Counted from the first letter of the stretch, positions 42,249-52,083 are shown. The stretch is DNA of 64,000 nt from Pseudomonas sp. W4I3 (GCF_030816195.1 NZ_JAUSXS010000001.1:3991501-4055500), one strand, 5' to 3'. The notes: generated by a model not told the origin, from the letters alone. Program-made: numbers and translations.

Positions 42249-44519
42249 TCAGGCCATTTCAGCCGTGGTTTCGAACTCGAAGGTCAGCTCGCCGTCCTTC
42301 AGATCGATGTGCACCACGCCACCATGGTCGGAGAGCTCGCCAAACAGGATCTCTTCGGCCAACGGCCGCTTGATCTTGTCCTGGATCAGGCGCGCCATCG
42401 GGCGGGCGCCCATTGCCGCGTCGTAGCCACCTTCGGCAATCCAGCTGCGTGCCGCTTCCGTCACATCCAGCTGCACGCGCTTGTCTTCCAACTGCGCTTG
42501 AAGCTCGGTGAGGAACTTGTCCACCACACTTTTGATGACCTCATGGCTGAGGCGACCAAACTGGATAATGGTGTCCAGACGGTTGCGGAACTCCGGCGTG
42601 AAGCTCTTCTTGATCACTTCCATCGCATCGGAAGAGTGATCCTGATGGGTAAAGCCGATCGACGCCCGCGCAGCGGTTTCAGCGCCGGCGTTGGTGGTCA
42701 TGATCACGATCACGTTGCGGAAGTCCGCCTTGCGCCCGTTGTTGTCGGTCAGGGTGCCGTGGTCCATCACCTGCAGCAGCAGGTTGAAGACTTCCGGGTG
42801 CGCCTTTTCGATTTCATCGAGCAGCAACACGCAATGCGGCTGCTTGGTGATCGCCTCGGTCAACAGACCGCCCTGGTCGAAGCCGACATAGCCTGGAGGT
42901 GCACCGATCAGGCGCGACACGGTGTGGCGCTCCATGTATTCGGACATGTCGAAGCGAACCAGCTCGATCCCCATGGCCTTGGCCAGCTGCCGCGCCGCTT
43001 CGGTTTTGCCGACACCGGTCGGGCCGGCAAACAGGAACGAACCCACCGGCTTATCTGGCGACTTGAGGCCCGCACGCGACAACTTGATCGCGGTGGACAA
43101 CGAGTCGATGGCCGCATCCTGACCAAACACAGTCAGCTTGAGATCACGCTCCAGGTTACGCAGCAGCTCCTTGTCGGAACTGGTGACGTGTTTCGGCGGA
43201 ATCCGCGCAATTTTCGCCACGATGTCCTCGACCTGCGGCACGTCGATGCGCTTCACACGTTTCTCGACCGGCTGCAGGCGCTGGTAGGCACCCGCCTCGT
43301 CGATCACATCAATCGCCTTGTCCGGCATATGCCGGTCATTGATGTAGCGCGATGCCAGTTCAGCAGCCGAACGCAGCGCCTCATCGGTGTACTCGATGCC
43401 GTGGTGCGCCTCGAAACGCCCCTTGAGCCCGCGCAGGATGCCAATGGTGTCTTCAACCGAAGGTTCGGACACGTCGACTTTCTGGAAGCGACGCGCCAGG
43501 GCACGGTCTTTTTCGAAAATCCCACGGAATTCCTGGAACGTGGTCGAGCCAATGCAGCGGATATCACCCGACGACAGCAGCGGCTTGAGCAAGTTGGACG
43601 CATCCATTACCCCACCGGATGCGGCACCGGCACCAATGATGGTGTGGATCTCGTCGATGAACAGGATCGCCTGCGGGCGTTTTTTCAGCTCGCCGAGCAA
43701 CGCCTTGAAGCGCTTCTCGAAGTCGCCACGGTACTTGGTCCCGGCGAGCAACGCGCCCAGGTCCAGGGAGTAGACGACGCTGTTGGCCAGCAGGTCGGGC
43801 ACCTGATTGTCGACGATACGCTTGGCCAGGCCCTCGGCGATCGCGGTTTTGCCCACGCCCGCCTCACCCACCAGCAACGGGTTGTTCTTGCGACGACGCG
43901 CGAGGATCTGCGCTACGCGCTCAACCTCAAGCTCACGCCCCACCAGCGGATCGATCCGCCCCTGGCGCGCCAGCTCGTTGAGGTTGCTGGCATAGGCATC
44001 CAGCGGGTTGCTTGAAGAAGAAGACTCACCGCCCTCGTCGTCCTGCATATCCTGCTCACCCTCGGAATGATCGCCGTGCCCAGGCACCTTGGAGATACCG
44101 TGGGCGATGTAGTTAACGACATCGATACGGGCAACGCTCTGCTGCTTGAGCAGAAACACGGCCTGGCTTTCCTGTTCGCTGAATATTGCCACCAGCACGT
44201 TGGCGCCCGTGACTTCACGCTTACCGGAGCTCTGTACGTGGAATACAGCACGCTGCAATACCCGCTGGAAGCCCAGGGTTGGCTGGGTCTCGCGGTCCTC
44301 GTCATGCACGGGGATCAGTGGCGTGGTGGAGTCGATAAACTCCTGCAGGTCATGCTTGAGTTTGTCGAGGTTGGCGCCGCACGCACGTAGAACGGTGGCG
44401 GCAGCTTCGTTATCCAAAAGTGCCAGCAGCAGGTGCTCGACGGTCATGAATTCATGACGCTTCGAACGAGCCTCCTTGAAGGCAAGATTGAGGGTGACTT
44501 CGAGCTCGCGGTTTAACAT
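42249..44519 (-). CDS. clpA: ATP-dependent Clp protease ATP-binding subunit ClpA
   Basis: The protein has 756 residues. The N-domain (about 1-140) binds ClpS. D1 has Walker A GEAGVGKTA and Walker B AILFIDEIHT; D2 has GPTGVGKTE and VLLLDEIEKA. The ClpP-contact loop follows in D2. ClpA unfolds N-degron and SsrA-tagged substrates for ClpP. It lies 29 bp downstream of clpS and ends at its own terminator. Confidence 0.98.
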   Translation of the reverse strand: MLNRELEVTLNLAFKEARSKRHEFMTVEHLLLALLDNEAAATVLRACGANLDKLKHDLQEFIDSTTPLIPVHDEDRETQPTLGFQRVLQRAVFHVQSSGKREVTGANVLVAIFSEQESQAVFLLKQQSVARIDVVNYIAHGISKVPGHGDHSEGEQDMQDDEGGESSSSSNPLDAYASNLNELARQGRIDPLVGRELEVERVAQILARRRKNNPLLVGEAGVGKTAIAEGLAKRIVDNQVPDLLANSVVYSLDLGALLAGTKYRGDFEKRFKALLGELKKRPQAILFIDEIHTIIGAGAASGGVMDASNLLKPLLSSGDIRCIGSTTFQEFRGIFEKDRALARRFQKVDVSEPSVEDTIGILRGLKGRFEAHHGIEYTDEALRSAAELASRYINDRHMPDKAIDVIDEAGAYQRLQPVEKRVKRIDVPQVEDIVAKIARIPPKHVTSSDKELLRNLERDLKLTVFGQDAAIDSLSTAIKLSRAGLKSPDKPVGSFLFAGPTGVGKTEAARQLAKAMGIELVRFDMSEYMERHTVSRLIGAPPGYVGFDQGGLLTEAITKQPHCVLLLDEIEKAHPEVFNLLLQVMDHGTLTDNNGRKADFRNVIVIMTTNAGAETAARASIGFTHQDHSSDAMEVIKKSFTPEFRNRLDTIIQFGRLSHEVIKSVVDKFLTELQAQLEDKRVQLDVTEAARSWIAEGGYDAAMGARPMARLIQDKIKRPLAEEILFGELSDHGGVVHIDLKDGELTFEFETTAEMA

Positions 44520-44548
44520 AGCTTCACCTCATACCCAAGTGGTCGGCG

Positions 44549-44917
44549 TTAACCGTCCTTCTCGATTTCACAGAGTAGCGGATGCTGGCTTTCCCTGGCG
44601 TACTGGTTGACCTGCATGGCCTTTGTCTCGGCGATGTCGCGGGTAAACACTCCACATACTGCCCGTCCTTCTGTGTGAACGGCCAGCATTACCTTGGTCG
44701 CCAACTCGCGGTTCAGGTTAAAAAACACCTCGAGCACTTCGACGACGAAATCCATCGGTGTGTAGTCATCATTGAACAAAACCACCTTGTACATCGGCGG
44801 CGCCTGTAAAGCAGGCTTGGCCTCCTGAACAGCAATGCCTGCAGAACCGTCGTCGTCATGTTCCTGATCCGGGCGATCCTGATTGAATGTTAGTCGAATC
44901 TGGCTATTTGCATGCAT
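44549..44917 (-). CDS. clpS: ClpA adaptor protein ClpS
   Basis: The protein has 122 residues. A flexible N-terminal tail of about 38 residues is followed by the N-degron-binding core: PPMYKVVLFNDDYTPMDFVVEVL with the Asn-Asp pair, and KVMLAVHTEGRAVCGVFTRDIAE with the pocket histidine. It hands substrates with N-terminal Leu, Phe, Tyr or Trp to ClpA. It is translated upstream of clpA and divergent from cspD. Confidence 0.97.
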   Translation of the reverse strand: MHANSQIRLTFNQDRPDQEHDDDGSAGIAVQEAKPALQAPPMYKVVLFNDDYTPMDFVVEVLEVFFNLNRELATKVMLAVHTEGRAVCGVFTRDIAETKAMQVNQYARESQHPLLCEIEKDG

Positions 44918-45141
44918 GGAAAGAAAGGTTCGTCAGTGGTTCAAATACAGTGGTGGGGGCGAGCTGTCAGAATTTCAACTCTGACCCTATGGTCGCCTTG
45001 ACTATCGGCGAATCGGTGTTACAACCAATAGAGCCCACAGTGGGTAAAAAAGGTCCGCGCAGTCAACCTTATTTATTCGGGTTAGGACGGATAGACAGGA
45101 TGATACTCCAGTGATGGAGTCTGGTGCAGAGGGATATGGGA

Positions 45142-45426
45142 ATGGCTAGTGGTAAGGTCAAGTGGTTCAACAATGCCAAGGGTTACGGCTTCATTATCGA
45201 AGACGGCAAGGATGAAGACCTTTTTGCGCATTACTCAGCAATTGCGATGGAAGGCTACAAAACGCTGAAGGCGGGTCAGCAGGTGTCCTTTAATGTTATT
45301 CAAGGGCCCAAGGGCATGCTTGTGACGGATATCAAGCCCGTCACGGCTTCCAAGACCACCGAGGACACAAGAATCAGCGAAGACAATCCAATCAAGGCGC
45401 AAAGAACGCCCACGCAGACTGCGTAA
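45142..45426 (+). CDS. cspD: Cold-shock domain protein CspD
   Basis: The protein has 94 residues from the ATG at 45142 (GAGGG upstream). The cold-shock domain has RNP1 KGYGFI and RNP2-like DLFAHYSAI. Compared with the common 67-70-residue family members, it has an extra, low-complexity C-terminal tail of about 25 residues rich in Thr, Lys and Glu. CspD binds single-stranded DNA and RNA and inhibits replication in stationary phase in E. coli. Its place between clpS and icd matches Pseudomonas gene order. Confidence 0.92.
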   Translation: MASGKVKWFNNAKGYGFIIEDGKDEDLFAHYSAIAMEGYKTLKAGQQVSFNVIQGPKGMLVTDIKPVTASKTTEDTRISEDNPIKAQRTPTQTA

Positions 45427-45454
45427 CAGTCTACTGCGCCAGCTCCGAGCGGTA

Positions 45455-45496
45455 AAAAAGCCGGCCATACTGTTGAATCAGGATGGCCGGCTTTTT
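45455..45496. terminator. Bidirectional terminator between cspD and icd
   Basis: Stem AAAAAGCCGGCCAT / ATGGCCGGCTTTTT, 14 bp, with a 14-nt loop, between convergent genes. Confidence 0.9.
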
Positions 45497-45504
45497 ATGG
45501 CTGA

Positions 45505-46761
45505 TTACATATGCTTGATCAGCGCATCACCAAAGCCCGACGATGACACCAGTGTCGCCCCATCCATCAGGCGTTCGAAGTCATAGGTCACGGTCTTCGC
45601 CGAAATGGCGCCGTTGGTGCCCTTGATGATCAGGTCAGCCGCCTCGACCCAGCCCATGTGCCGCAGCATCATTTCCGCCGACAGGATCAACGAGCCCGGG
45701 TTGACCTGGTCCTTGCCCGCATACTTGGGCGCCGTACCGTGGGTGGCTTCGAACATGGCCACGGTGTCGGACAGGTTGGCGCCTGGGGCGATACCGATGC
45801 CACCCACTTCCGCCGCCAGGGCATCAGACAAATAGTCACCGTTGAGGTTAAGCGTCGCAATCACGTCATATTCAGCCGGACGCAGCAGGATCTGCTGGAG
45901 CATGGCATCGGCAATCGCATCCTTGACCACCACGTTCTTGCCGGTCTTCGGGTTCTTGAACTGCATCCACGGCCCGCCATCGAGCAGGGTCGCACCGAAC
46001 TCCTCGGCCGCCACTTCGTAGGCCCATTCCTTGAACGCGCCCTCGGTGAACTTCATGATGTTGCCTTTGTGCACGATCGTCAGCGAGTCGCGGTCGTTAT
46101 CCACCACATACTGCAGCGCCTTGCGCGCCAGACGCTGGGTGCCTTCCTTGGAAACCGGCTTCACGCCGATCCCGCAGTCCTGGTCGAAACGGATCTTGGT
46201 AACGCCCATTTCCTCCTTGAGAAACTTGATCACTTTGATCGCCTCAGGCGAACCGGCCTTCCATTCGATGCCGGCGTAAATGTCCTCGGAGTTCTCGCGG
46301 AAAATGGTCATGTCCACATCGCCCGGTTTCTTGACCGGGCTGGGCACGCCTTCGAACCAGCGCACCGGACGCAGACACACATACAGGTCCAGTTGCTGAC
46401 GCAGGGCCACGTTCAGCGAACGGATGCCGCCGCCGACCGGGGTGGTCAGCGGGCCCTTGATGGACACTACATAATCTTTGACCGCATCCAGGGTTTCCTG
46501 GGGCAGCCAGGTGTCCTGGTCGTAGACTTGAGTCGCCTTCTCGCCGGCGTAAACCTCCATCCACGAGATCTTGCGCTTGCCGCCGTAGGCCTTTTCAACA
46601 GCGGCGTCGACCACCTTGATCATCACCGGGCTGATGTCGACACCAATACCGTCACCTTCGATATAAGGGATGATCGGTTGGTCAGGAACATTGAGAGAAT
46701 GGTCTGCATTGACGGTGATTTTGTCGCCGACTGCCGGAACCTGAATCTTCTTGTATCCCAT
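45505..46761 (-). CDS. icd: Isocitrate dehydrogenase (NADP+), dimeric type
   Basis: The protein has 418 residues from the ATG at 46761, with GGAG seven bases upstream. It converts isocitrate to 2-oxoglutarate in the TCA cycle. The IRSLNVALRQ motif contains the serine that AceK phosphorylates in E. coli, followed by the substrate arginines (LRPVRWFEG). The NADP site and the GTAPKYAGKD motif are present. It is divergent from the monomeric idh, so two unrelated enzymes for the same reaction share one control region. Confidence 0.97.
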   Translation of the reverse strand: MGYKKIQVPAVGDKITVNADHSLNVPDQPIIPYIEGDGIGVDISPVMIKVVDAAVEKAYGGKRKISWMEVYAGEKATQVYDQDTWLPQETLDAVKDYVVSIKGPLTTPVGGGIRSLNVALRQQLDLYVCLRPVRWFEGVPSPVKKPGDVDMTIFRENSEDIYAGIEWKAGSPEAIKVIKFLKEEMGVTKIRFDQDCGIGVKPVSKEGTQRLARKALQYVVDNDRDSLTIVHKGNIMKFTEGAFKEWAYEVAAEEFGATLLDGGPWMQFKNPKTGKNVVVKDAIADAMLQQILLRPAEYDVIATLNLNGDYLSDALAAEVGGIGIAPGANLSDTVAMFEATHGTAPKYAGKDQVNPGSLILSAEMMLRHMGWVEAADLIIKGTNGAISAKTVTYDFERLMDGATLVSSSGFGDALIKHM

Positions 46762-47255
46762 GCTGAACTCCATCTATGGATTGAACATCTGGCTGCGTTC
46801 GAGCCTACTCCAGATAAATGGCGACTGAAACCTTGCGCCATGCTCATTTGCATCGAAAACAGCATAATTTGTCGCCTACAAGCCTGAAACCAAAGGGAAA
46901 ACCGCCAATCTTGAGCACAACGTGCGACATAGCGCGCACCCGAGCCACCTGCGACCTTTAGACCAATGGACGACACACCTTTTGTATGAAGGCTCAGCGT
47001 AAGCATAGCGACCTATGTATAATGCCGCCGCTGACCCAAGAGTCACGACGGTTGACCGCTCTAGACAGTAGCCTTCAGCCAGAAAGCAGGACTATTACAA
47101 TAGTCCAAACGCTTGACGCTCGACTGATGCAACCCAACATCACCGCGAAGAAACCTCGACATTTCGCTCATGGATGACTTTGAACGAACGCGCTCCACCC
47201 GGCGCATCTCGAGTTTCTGCGCACGCTTTCAGCAAAGAAGAGAGTTAATCCGAAT
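46762..47255. other. Shared control region of icd and idh
   Basis: 494 bp between divergent icd and idh. A perfect TATAAT lies at 47018-47023 pointing toward idh but without a good -35 at normal spacing, which could mean an activator-dependent promoter. An AAGAGAGTTAA stretch before 47256 gives a weak ribosome-binding site for idh. No hairpin terminator or repeat was found. Confidence 0.5.
47018..47023 (+). promoter_or_regulatory. Candidate -10 element for idh
   Basis: Exact TATAAT about 230 bp upstream of the idh ATG. The hexamer 17 bp upstream (CAGCGT) does not resemble TTGACA, so the call is tentative. Confidence 0.35.
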
Positions 47256-49481
47256 ATGCCCACCCGCTCGAAGATCATCTATACCTTCACCGACGAAGCC
47301 CCAGCCCTCGCCACCTATTCACTGCTGCCTATCGTAGAGGCCTTCACCGCTTCCGCTGATATTGCCGTGGAAACCCGCGATATTTCTCTCGCCGGGCGCA
47401 TCCTCGCAAGCTTCCCCGAGCAACTGGGCGCCAAGGCCATCCCGGACCACCTCGCCGAACTGGGCGACCTGGCCGTTACGCCTGAAGCCAACATCATCAA
47501 GCTGCCGAACATCAGCGCCTCGACCCCGCAGCTGCAAGCCGCGATCAAGGAGCTGCAGGCCCAGGGCTACGCCCTGCCGGATTACCCGGAAACCGTAACC
47601 ACCGACGCGGAAAAAGAAACCCGTGCCCGTTACGACAAGGTCAAGGGCAGCGCCGTGAACCCGGTACTGCGCGAAGGCAACTCCGACCGTCGCGCGCCGC
47701 TGTCGGTCAAGAACTACGCACGCAAGCACCCGCACAAGATGGGCGCCTGGGCCGCCGACTCCAAGTCGCACATTGCCCACATGAGCAACGGCGACTTCTA
47801 CGGCAGCGAAAAAGCCGTACAGATCGAAGCCGCTGACGCTGTCAAAATCGAGCTGATCGCCCAAGACGGCAGCGCCACCGTCCTGAAAGAAAAGACCTCC
47901 GTACAGGCCGGCGAGATCATCGACACCGCCGTACTGAGCAAGAAGGCCCTGCGCGCATTCATCGCCGCCGAAATCGAAGACGCCAAGAAACAAGGCGTGC
48001 TGCTGTCGGTTCACTTGAAAGCCACCATGATGAAGGTCTCCGACCCGATCATGTTCGGCCAGATCGTTGCCGAGTTCTATAAAGACGCCCTGGCCAAGCA
48101 CGCTACCGTGCTGGAACAGATCGGCTTCAACCTGAACAACGGCATCGGCGACCTGTACGCCCGCATCAAGGCGCTGCCAGCTGACCAGCAGGCGCAGATC
48201 GAAGCAGACATCCAGGCCGTTTACGCCGCTCGCCCTGCCCTGGCGATGGTCAACTCCGACAAAGGCATCACCAACCTGCACGTGCCGAGCGACGTCATCG
48301 TCGACGCCTCGATGCCGGCCATGATCCGTGACTCCGGCAAGATGTGGGGCACCGACGGCCAACTGCACGACACCAAGGCGGTGATCCCGGATCGCTGCTA
48401 CGCCACCATTTATCAGGCGGTCATCGAAGACTGCAAGGCCAATGGCGCCTTCGACCCGACCACCATGGGCAGCGTGCCAAACGTTGGCCTGATGGCGAAG
48501 AAAGCCGAAGAGTACGGCTCGCACGACAAGACTTTCCAGATCAAGGCTGACGGCGTGGTCCGCGTCACCGACAGCAAGGGCAACCTGCTGATGGAACAGA
48601 AAGTCGAAGCCGGCGACATCTTCCGCATGTGCCAGACCAAAGACGCGCCGATCCAGGATTGGGTCAAGCTCGCCGTCAATCGCGCCCGCGCCAGCGACAC
48701 CCCGGCCATCTTCTGGCTGGACCCTAAGCGCGCACACGATGGCGTCGTGGTCGAGAAAGTTCAGGCCTACCTGAAAGACCACAACACCGAAGGCCTGGAC
48801 ATCCGCATCATGGCCCCGGTCGACGCGATGAAGTTCACCCTGGAACGCACCCGCAAGGGCCTGGACACCATCTCGGTGACCGGCAACGTACTGCGCGACT
48901 ACCTGACCGACCTGTTCCCGATCATGGAACTGGGCACCAGCGCCAAGATGCTGTCGATCGTACCGCTGATGAACGGCGGCGGCCTGTTCGAAACCGGCGC
49001 CGGCGGTTCGGCACCGAAACACGTGCAGCAGCTGCTGGAAGAAAACTTCCTGCGCTGGGACTCCCTGGGCGAGTTCCTGGCCCTGGCCGCGTCCCTCGAG
49101 CACCTGGGCGTGACGTACAACAACCCGAAAGCCCTGGTACTGTCCAAGACCCTGGACCAGGCCACCGGCCAGTTCCTGGACAACAACAAGTCGCCATCGC
49201 GCAAAGTCGGCAACATCGACAACCGCGGCAGCCACTTCTACCTGGCGCTGTACTGGGCCCAAGCCCTGGCCGCCCAGAGCGAAGACACCGCACTGCAAGC
49301 GCAGTTCGGCGAACTGGCCAAGACCCTGGCCGAGAACGAAGCAACCATCGTTGCCGAGCTCAACGCCGTACAGGGCCAGCCAGTGGACATCGGCGGCTAC
49401 TACGCGCCGAACCCAGAGCTGACCAGCAAGGCCATGCGCCCTAGCAATACGCTCAATGCGGCGATTGCCAAGTTGAAGTAA
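47256..49481 (+). CDS. idh: Isocitrate dehydrogenase (NADP+), monomeric type
   Basis: The protein has 741 residues, the usual length of monomeric IDH (IDH-II), unrelated in fold arrangement to the dimeric enzyme. N-terminal TRSKIIYTFTDEAPALATYSLLPI, the GNSDRRAPLSVKNYARKHPHKMG motif with substrate-binding Ser and Arg, and MVNSDKGITNLHVPSDVIVDASMPAMIR are characteristic. It supplies 2-oxoglutarate and NADPH. It ends at a symmetric terminator shared with the LysR gene. Confidence 0.98.
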   Translation: MPTRSKIIYTFTDEAPALATYSLLPIVEAFTASADIAVETRDISLAGRILASFPEQLGAKAIPDHLAELGDLAVTPEANIIKLPNISASTPQLQAAIKELQAQGYALPDYPETVTTDAEKETRARYDKVKGSAVNPVLREGNSDRRAPLSVKNYARKHPHKMGAWAADSKSHIAHMSNGDFYGSEKAVQIEAADAVKIELIAQDGSATVLKEKTSVQAGEIIDTAVLSKKALRAFIAAEIEDAKKQGVLLSVHLKATMMKVSDPIMFGQIVAEFYKDALAKHATVLEQIGFNLNNGIGDLYARIKALPADQQAQIEADIQAVYAARPALAMVNSDKGITNLHVPSDVIVDASMPAMIRDSGKMWGTDGQLHDTKAVIPDRCYATIYQAVIEDCKANGAFDPTTMGSVPNVGLMAKKAEEYGSHDKTFQIKADGVVRVTDSKGNLLMEQKVEAGDIFRMCQTKDAPIQDWVKLAVNRARASDTPAIFWLDPKRAHDGVVVEKVQAYLKDHNTEGLDIRIMAPVDAMKFTLERTRKGLDTISVTGNVLRDYLTDLFPIMELGTSAKMLSIVPLMNGGGLFETGAGGSAPKHVQQLLEENFLRWDSLGEFLALAASLEHLGVTYNNPKALVLSKTLDQATGQFLDNNKSPSRKVGNIDNRGSHFYLALYWAQALAAQSEDTALQAQFGELAKTLAENEATIVAELNAVQGQPVDIGGYYAPNPELTSKAMRPSNTLNAAIAKLK

Positions 49482-49500
49482 GGTTGTAAGGATGCATCAC

Positions 49501-49525
49501 AAACCCCGGCCACGTGCCGGGGTTT
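49501..49525. terminator. Bidirectional terminator between idh and the LysR gene
   Basis: Perfect 10-bp stem AAACCCCGGC / GCCGGGGTTT with loop CACGT, located between convergent genes. T runs are short. Confidence 0.8.
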
Positions 49526-49538
49526 GTGCTTTCAGGGT

Positions 49539-50411
49539 TTATACAACGCCGTATTCCTGGCGCCACGCGGCCTCGATAATCGCCAACAACTGCGGCTTGT
49601 ACCAAGGCTCCCACCCCGCCCTCTGCTTGAGCTCGACCCCAAACCCCGGCAGCGCCGGCAAATGCGCGAGCGCTTCGACGTTTTTCAAGCCCGGCACCTG
49701 GGCAAACCATGGCAAAAGTGCCACACCGACTCCCGCCTGGACCGCTGAACGCAGCGACATCAAGTCTTCAGACTCATACACACAGCGCCACTTGATGCCG
49801 CTCTCCTCCAAACGCCGAATCGCCAGGCTTCGGAACACGCAGGGCGCCTTGAACAGGGCCAGCGAAACTTCCTGCCCCTCCACGGGGGCTGCTGCACACT
49901 CGCCACCCAGCCACATCAACGAAAGTGCATGCAAAGGCACGCCAGCGACTTTTGGCAATTCATCGATCATCAGGCCAATATCGATTCGTCCTTCACTGAA
50001 CGCCTCCGCGAGCAACATGGAACGCGCCACCTTGACCACAATTCGCACTGAAGGTAGCTCGAGTGCCACAGCAGGAATCACGCGCTGCAGGATTTCCTCG
50101 CTGAAATATTCCGGAATACCCAGCGTCACGGACTCTTGAGCGCGGCTGACATCAAACAGGCTCCCCACCTTGTCGTTAACGCTGACCATTTGCTGGGCAT
50201 AGCCGGTCAGGCGCTCTCCTTCCAGGGTGAGCAGCACCTGCCGATTGTCGCGGGCAAACAGCTCGACACCCAGCAAATCCTCAAGCCGTCGAATTTGCTG
50301 GCTGATTGCCGGCTGGGTCAGGCTCAACGCTTGCGAGGCGCGGGTGAAACTGCCCAGTTCTGCGACCTTGAGAAAACTGCGCAGCGACTGGATATCAAGA
50401 TTGACTCTCAT
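49539..50411 (-). CDS. LysR-family transcriptional regulator
   Basis: The protein has 290 residues. The N-terminal helix-turn-helix is VAELGSFTRASQALSLTQPAISQQIRRLE, followed by a substrate-binding type 2 periplasmic-protein-like domain. The effector is unknown. It lies 72 bp downstream of an EamA permease gene on the same strand, so it may be co-transcribed with it and regulate it, though LysR proteins usually act on divergent targets. Confidence 0.93.
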   Translation of the reverse strand: MRVNLDIQSLRSFLKVAELGSFTRASQALSLTQPAISQQIRRLEDLLGVELFARDNRQVLLTLEGERLTGYAQQMVSVNDKVGSLFDVSRAQESVTLGIPEYFSEEILQRVIPAVALELPSVRIVVKVARSMLLAEAFSEGRIDIGLMIDELPKVAGVPLHALSLMWLGGECAAAPVEGQEVSLALFKAPCVFRSLAIRRLEESGIKWRCVYESEDLMSLRSAVQAGVGVALLPWFAQVPGLKNVEALAHLPALPGFGVELKQRAGWEPWYKPQLLAIIEAAWRQEYGVV

Positions 50412-50483
50412 GACACACCCATATGAGTGAGTAAATATTTCCAGCCATTAGTGCAAGGCACCCGCTCTATCTGTCAAGGCCGC

Positions 50484-51380
50484 CTACTTGGCACGCCCAT
50501 GATTCATCCAACAAACGCCTACCCCCGAAACAACAAACCCGACAATCGCAACCACGCTCGGCACCTCACCCAACAGCAACGACGCCATGACCTGCGTGAC
50601 CGCCGGAATCACATGAAACAAGTTCGTCGCCTTACTCGCCTCCCCTCGCCGAATCATCAAATACAGCAGCGTCAGCGCACCCACGGAGTTCATCAGCGTG
50701 ACCCAGGCCAGCGACACTGCGAAGGGTGCCCACTCGGTCACCTGCATCGTTTCGGTGGTGTAGGCCAAGAGCAACATGACCAGTGACGCGGTGACCATCT
50801 GTATGAAACAACCCACCCATAGGTTCACCCCGCCAAGAAAGCGCTTCTGATAGAGCGTGCCAAGCGTGATACCCAATAGCCCCAAGCCCACCGCGCCGTA
50901 ACCGCCAACTGACGCCTCAGAGCCAAAAAAGCTGCTGGCCACAACGATGGCCACACCGCCCACGCCCAGGATCGAGCCCGGCAAGTCGCGCCAGCTCAAT
51001 TGCTCGCCCAAAAAGAAGTAGGCGCCAATCACGACGAATACAGGCATCAGCCCGACAATCAGCGCAGCTTGCCCAGCCGGGACGCCCTGACTTATTCCGG
51101 TGTAGAGGCCACCAAATTGCAGCGCCTGCAACAGCAAACCCACGGCTACCGCGTGAAGGTAGGGTGTAAGCCGCCTGGGCCATTGGGCCTTGATGGCGAG
51201 CGCCACTCCCAGGAACACCAGGGCAGCCAAGGCAAACCGATAGAACGTCATGGTAAAGGGCTCGCCATAACGCATACCGAACGCACCGCCGATGTAGCCG
51301 GAACTCCATAGCAGGATGAACGCAATGGGCAGTGGCGAGGTAAGGCGTACTTCGTAAGTTTTATCGGCCATTGGGGTCAT
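50484..51380 (-). CDS. EamA/DMT-family permease
   Basis: The protein has 298 residues from the ATG at 51380, with GGAGAGATCC upstream. Ten hydrophobic segments form two EamA repeats; the family hallmark LLWSSGYIGGAFGMRYGEPFTMTFYRF opens repeat 1 and a second WRDLPGSILGVGGV / LLGEVPSVVAIVGFVVSGVGV pattern follows. It is probably an inner-membrane exporter of amino acids or metabolites; the substrate is unknown. The frame stays open to 51464, but without a ribosome-binding site there. Confidence 0.9.
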   Translation of the reverse strand: MTPMADKTYEVRLTSPLPIAFILLWSSGYIGGAFGMRYGEPFTMTFYRFALAALVFLGVALAIKAQWPRRLTPYLHAVAVGLLLQALQFGGLYTGISQGVPAGQAALIVGLMPVFVVIGAYFFLGEQLSWRDLPGSILGVGGVAIVVASSFFGSEASVGGYGAVGLGLLGITLGTLYQKRFLGGVNLWVGCFIQMVTASLVMLLLAYTTETMQVTEWAPFAVSLAWVTLMNSVGALTLLYLMIRRGEASKATNLFHVIPAVTQVMASLLLGEVPSVVAIVGFVVSGVGVCWMNHGRAK

Positions 51381-51506
51381 GGATCTCTCCAAGTTGAGGG
51401 TCTGGAGAGATAAGCTGCGCCCTGCGCTCAAATCGGTACAATCATGAAATGTCAGATCTACCATGCAGAATGCTTATGCATCATCGCTGACAAAACCGAA
51501 TCCAAA

Positions 51507-51583
51507 TGTGGGAGGGGGCTTGCTCCCGATGGCGCAGTGTCAGACTTCAATGTACTGGCTGACACCCTGCTATCGGGCCACAC
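51507..51583. repeat. REPIN with a deleted right-arm hairpin
   Basis: The left arm is normal (TGTGGGAGGGGGCTTGCTCCCGAT). The right arm reads CTATCGGGCCACAC, so the central GGCAAGCCCCCTC part is missing while both ends of the arm remain. It lies upstream of the Nudix gene. Confidence 0.8.
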
Positions 51584-51636
51584 TGGCGGTAATCCTGCTC
51601 GAAGAACGCGCTATATCCTGAATCAAGAGGCTTTCC

Positions 51637-52083
51637 ATGACCTGGCTCCCCCACATCACCGTCGCTACCATCGTCGAAGACAATGGCCGTTTCCTGATGG
51701 TCGAGGAACTCAAGGGCGGCCGCGCCGTGCTCAACCAACCGGCCGGCCACCTTGATCCGGACGAAACCCTCACCGAAGCCGCCGTGCGCGAAACCCTTGA
51801 AGAAACCGGCTGGGACGTCGAAGCCACCGGCATCGTCGGCATCTACCTGTACACCGCCCCGAGCAACGGCGTGACCTATCAAAGAGTCTGCTTTATCGCC
51901 AAAGCCCTGAAACACCACCCAGACTACCCACTCGACGAAGGCATCCTGCGCGCCCGTTGGCTGACCCGCGACGAATTGATGGCCTTGCGCGACGACTGGC
52001 GCAGCGAACTGATCATCCGCTGCATCGATGATTATCTGGCCGGTCAGCGCCACAGTCTGGAATTGATCCGCCCTTCTCTTTAG
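51637..52083 (+). CDS. Nudix hydrolase (NudJ-like)
   Basis: The protein has 148 residues. The Nudix box is GHLDPDETLTEAAVRETLEETGWD, matching GX5EX7REUXEEXGU. Proteins of this type directly upstream of mnmA resemble E. coli NudJ, a phosphatase on nucleotides and thiamine or HMP pyrophosphates. GAGG lies six bases before the ATG. mnmA follows 59 bp downstream, so one transcript is likely. Confidence 0.92.
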   Translation: MTWLPHITVATIVEDNGRFLMVEELKGGRAVLNQPAGHLDPDETLTEAAVRETLEETGWDVEATGIVGIYLYTAPSNGVTYQRVCFIAKALKHHPDYPLDEGILRARWLTRDELMALRDDWRSELIIRCIDDYLAGQRHSLELIRPSL

